Below are positions 61,503-64,000 of a stretch of 64,000 nt of DNA, piece after piece. Origin of the DNA: Candidatus Tachikawaea gelatinosa (GTDB lineage: Bacteria; Pseudomonadota; Gammaproteobacteria; Enterobacterales; Enterobacteriaceae); contig NZ_AP014521.1 of the NCBI RefSeq assembly GCF_000828815.1, positions 94,001-158,000 on the forward strand. Direction: 5' to 3'. Positions within the stretch are counted from its first letter, which is position 1, and each line of letters opens with the position of its first letter. The notes beneath the pieces are model-generated. The model searched no databases. It was not told where the DNA came from and saw only the letters and a program-made list of their open reading frames with translations. Made by a program: the position numbers and the translations under genes.

Positions 61503-64000
<2,498 letters not shown>

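Overview
The window is a 64 kb piece of a very AT-rich, strongly reduced gammaproteobacterial chromosome. Nearly every protein aligns along its length with an Escherichia coli counterpart, often with the same residue numbers, but codons are pushed to A/T and intergenic DNA is almost pure A+T. There are no insertion sequences, phages, CRISPR arrays or transposases. This is the profile of an obligate insect endosymbiont of the Enterobacterales. A Blochmannia-like ant symbiont is plausible (ureide nitrogen genes beside lysine, haem and lipid A genes), but the species cannot be proven from this sequence.

Layout. 1-2390: two ureide-degradation genes (ureidoglycine aminotransferase, cut by the left edge, and allantoate amidohydrolase). 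2.5-6.6 kb: envelope and stress genes (a barrel-only OmpA, HspQ, TrhO, LpxL, YqhA). 6.7-20.4 kb: the complete fused S10-spc-alpha ribosomal cluster on the minus strand, all 28 E. coli genes in E. coli order including the tiny rpmJ. 20.7-33.8 kb: tRNA-Ser, metG, ahpC, pyrC, then the block corA-uvrD-yigB-dapF / hemCD / tRNA Pro-Leu-His-Arg / rho / trxA, which follows the E. coli 85-86 min order with gaps. 34.1-35.4 kb: an isolated tmaR (yeeX) followed by about 1 kb of gene-free DNA full of inverted repeats. 35.4-59.3 kb: erpA, mtnN, dapD, map and the long plus-strand run rpsB-tsf-pyrH-frr-dxr-uppS-cdsA-bamA-skp-lpxD-fabZ-lpxA-lpxB-dnaE-accA-tilS, then proS; this is the E. coli 3.7-4.7 min order with genes such as glnD, rseP and rnhB removed. 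59.4 kb to the end: an rRNA operon, 16S - tRNA-Glu - 23S, cut by the right edge.

The genes form a coherent symbiont core: translation and protein export, lipid A and outer-membrane assembly (LpxL, LpxA, LpxB, LpxD, FabZ, BamA, Skp), isoprenoid and phospholipid precursors (Dxr, UppS, CdsA, AccA), lysine/diaminopimelate (DapD, DapF), haem (HemC, HemD), pyrimidines (PyrC, PyrH) and redox/Fe-S upkeep (TrxA, AhpC, ErpA). The ureide pair suggests recycling of host purine nitrogen.

Most unusual points: lpxB keeps its conserved N-terminus and a strong Shine-Dalgarno sequence but has AUA where the start codon should be; OmpA has lost its peptidoglycan-binding domain; tmaR survives alone with its regulatory tyrosine; ProRS has lost a histidine of its editing domain; and a dyad-rich 1 kb gap sits at a strand switch. 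Comparisons with E. coli are from memory, since no search could be run.
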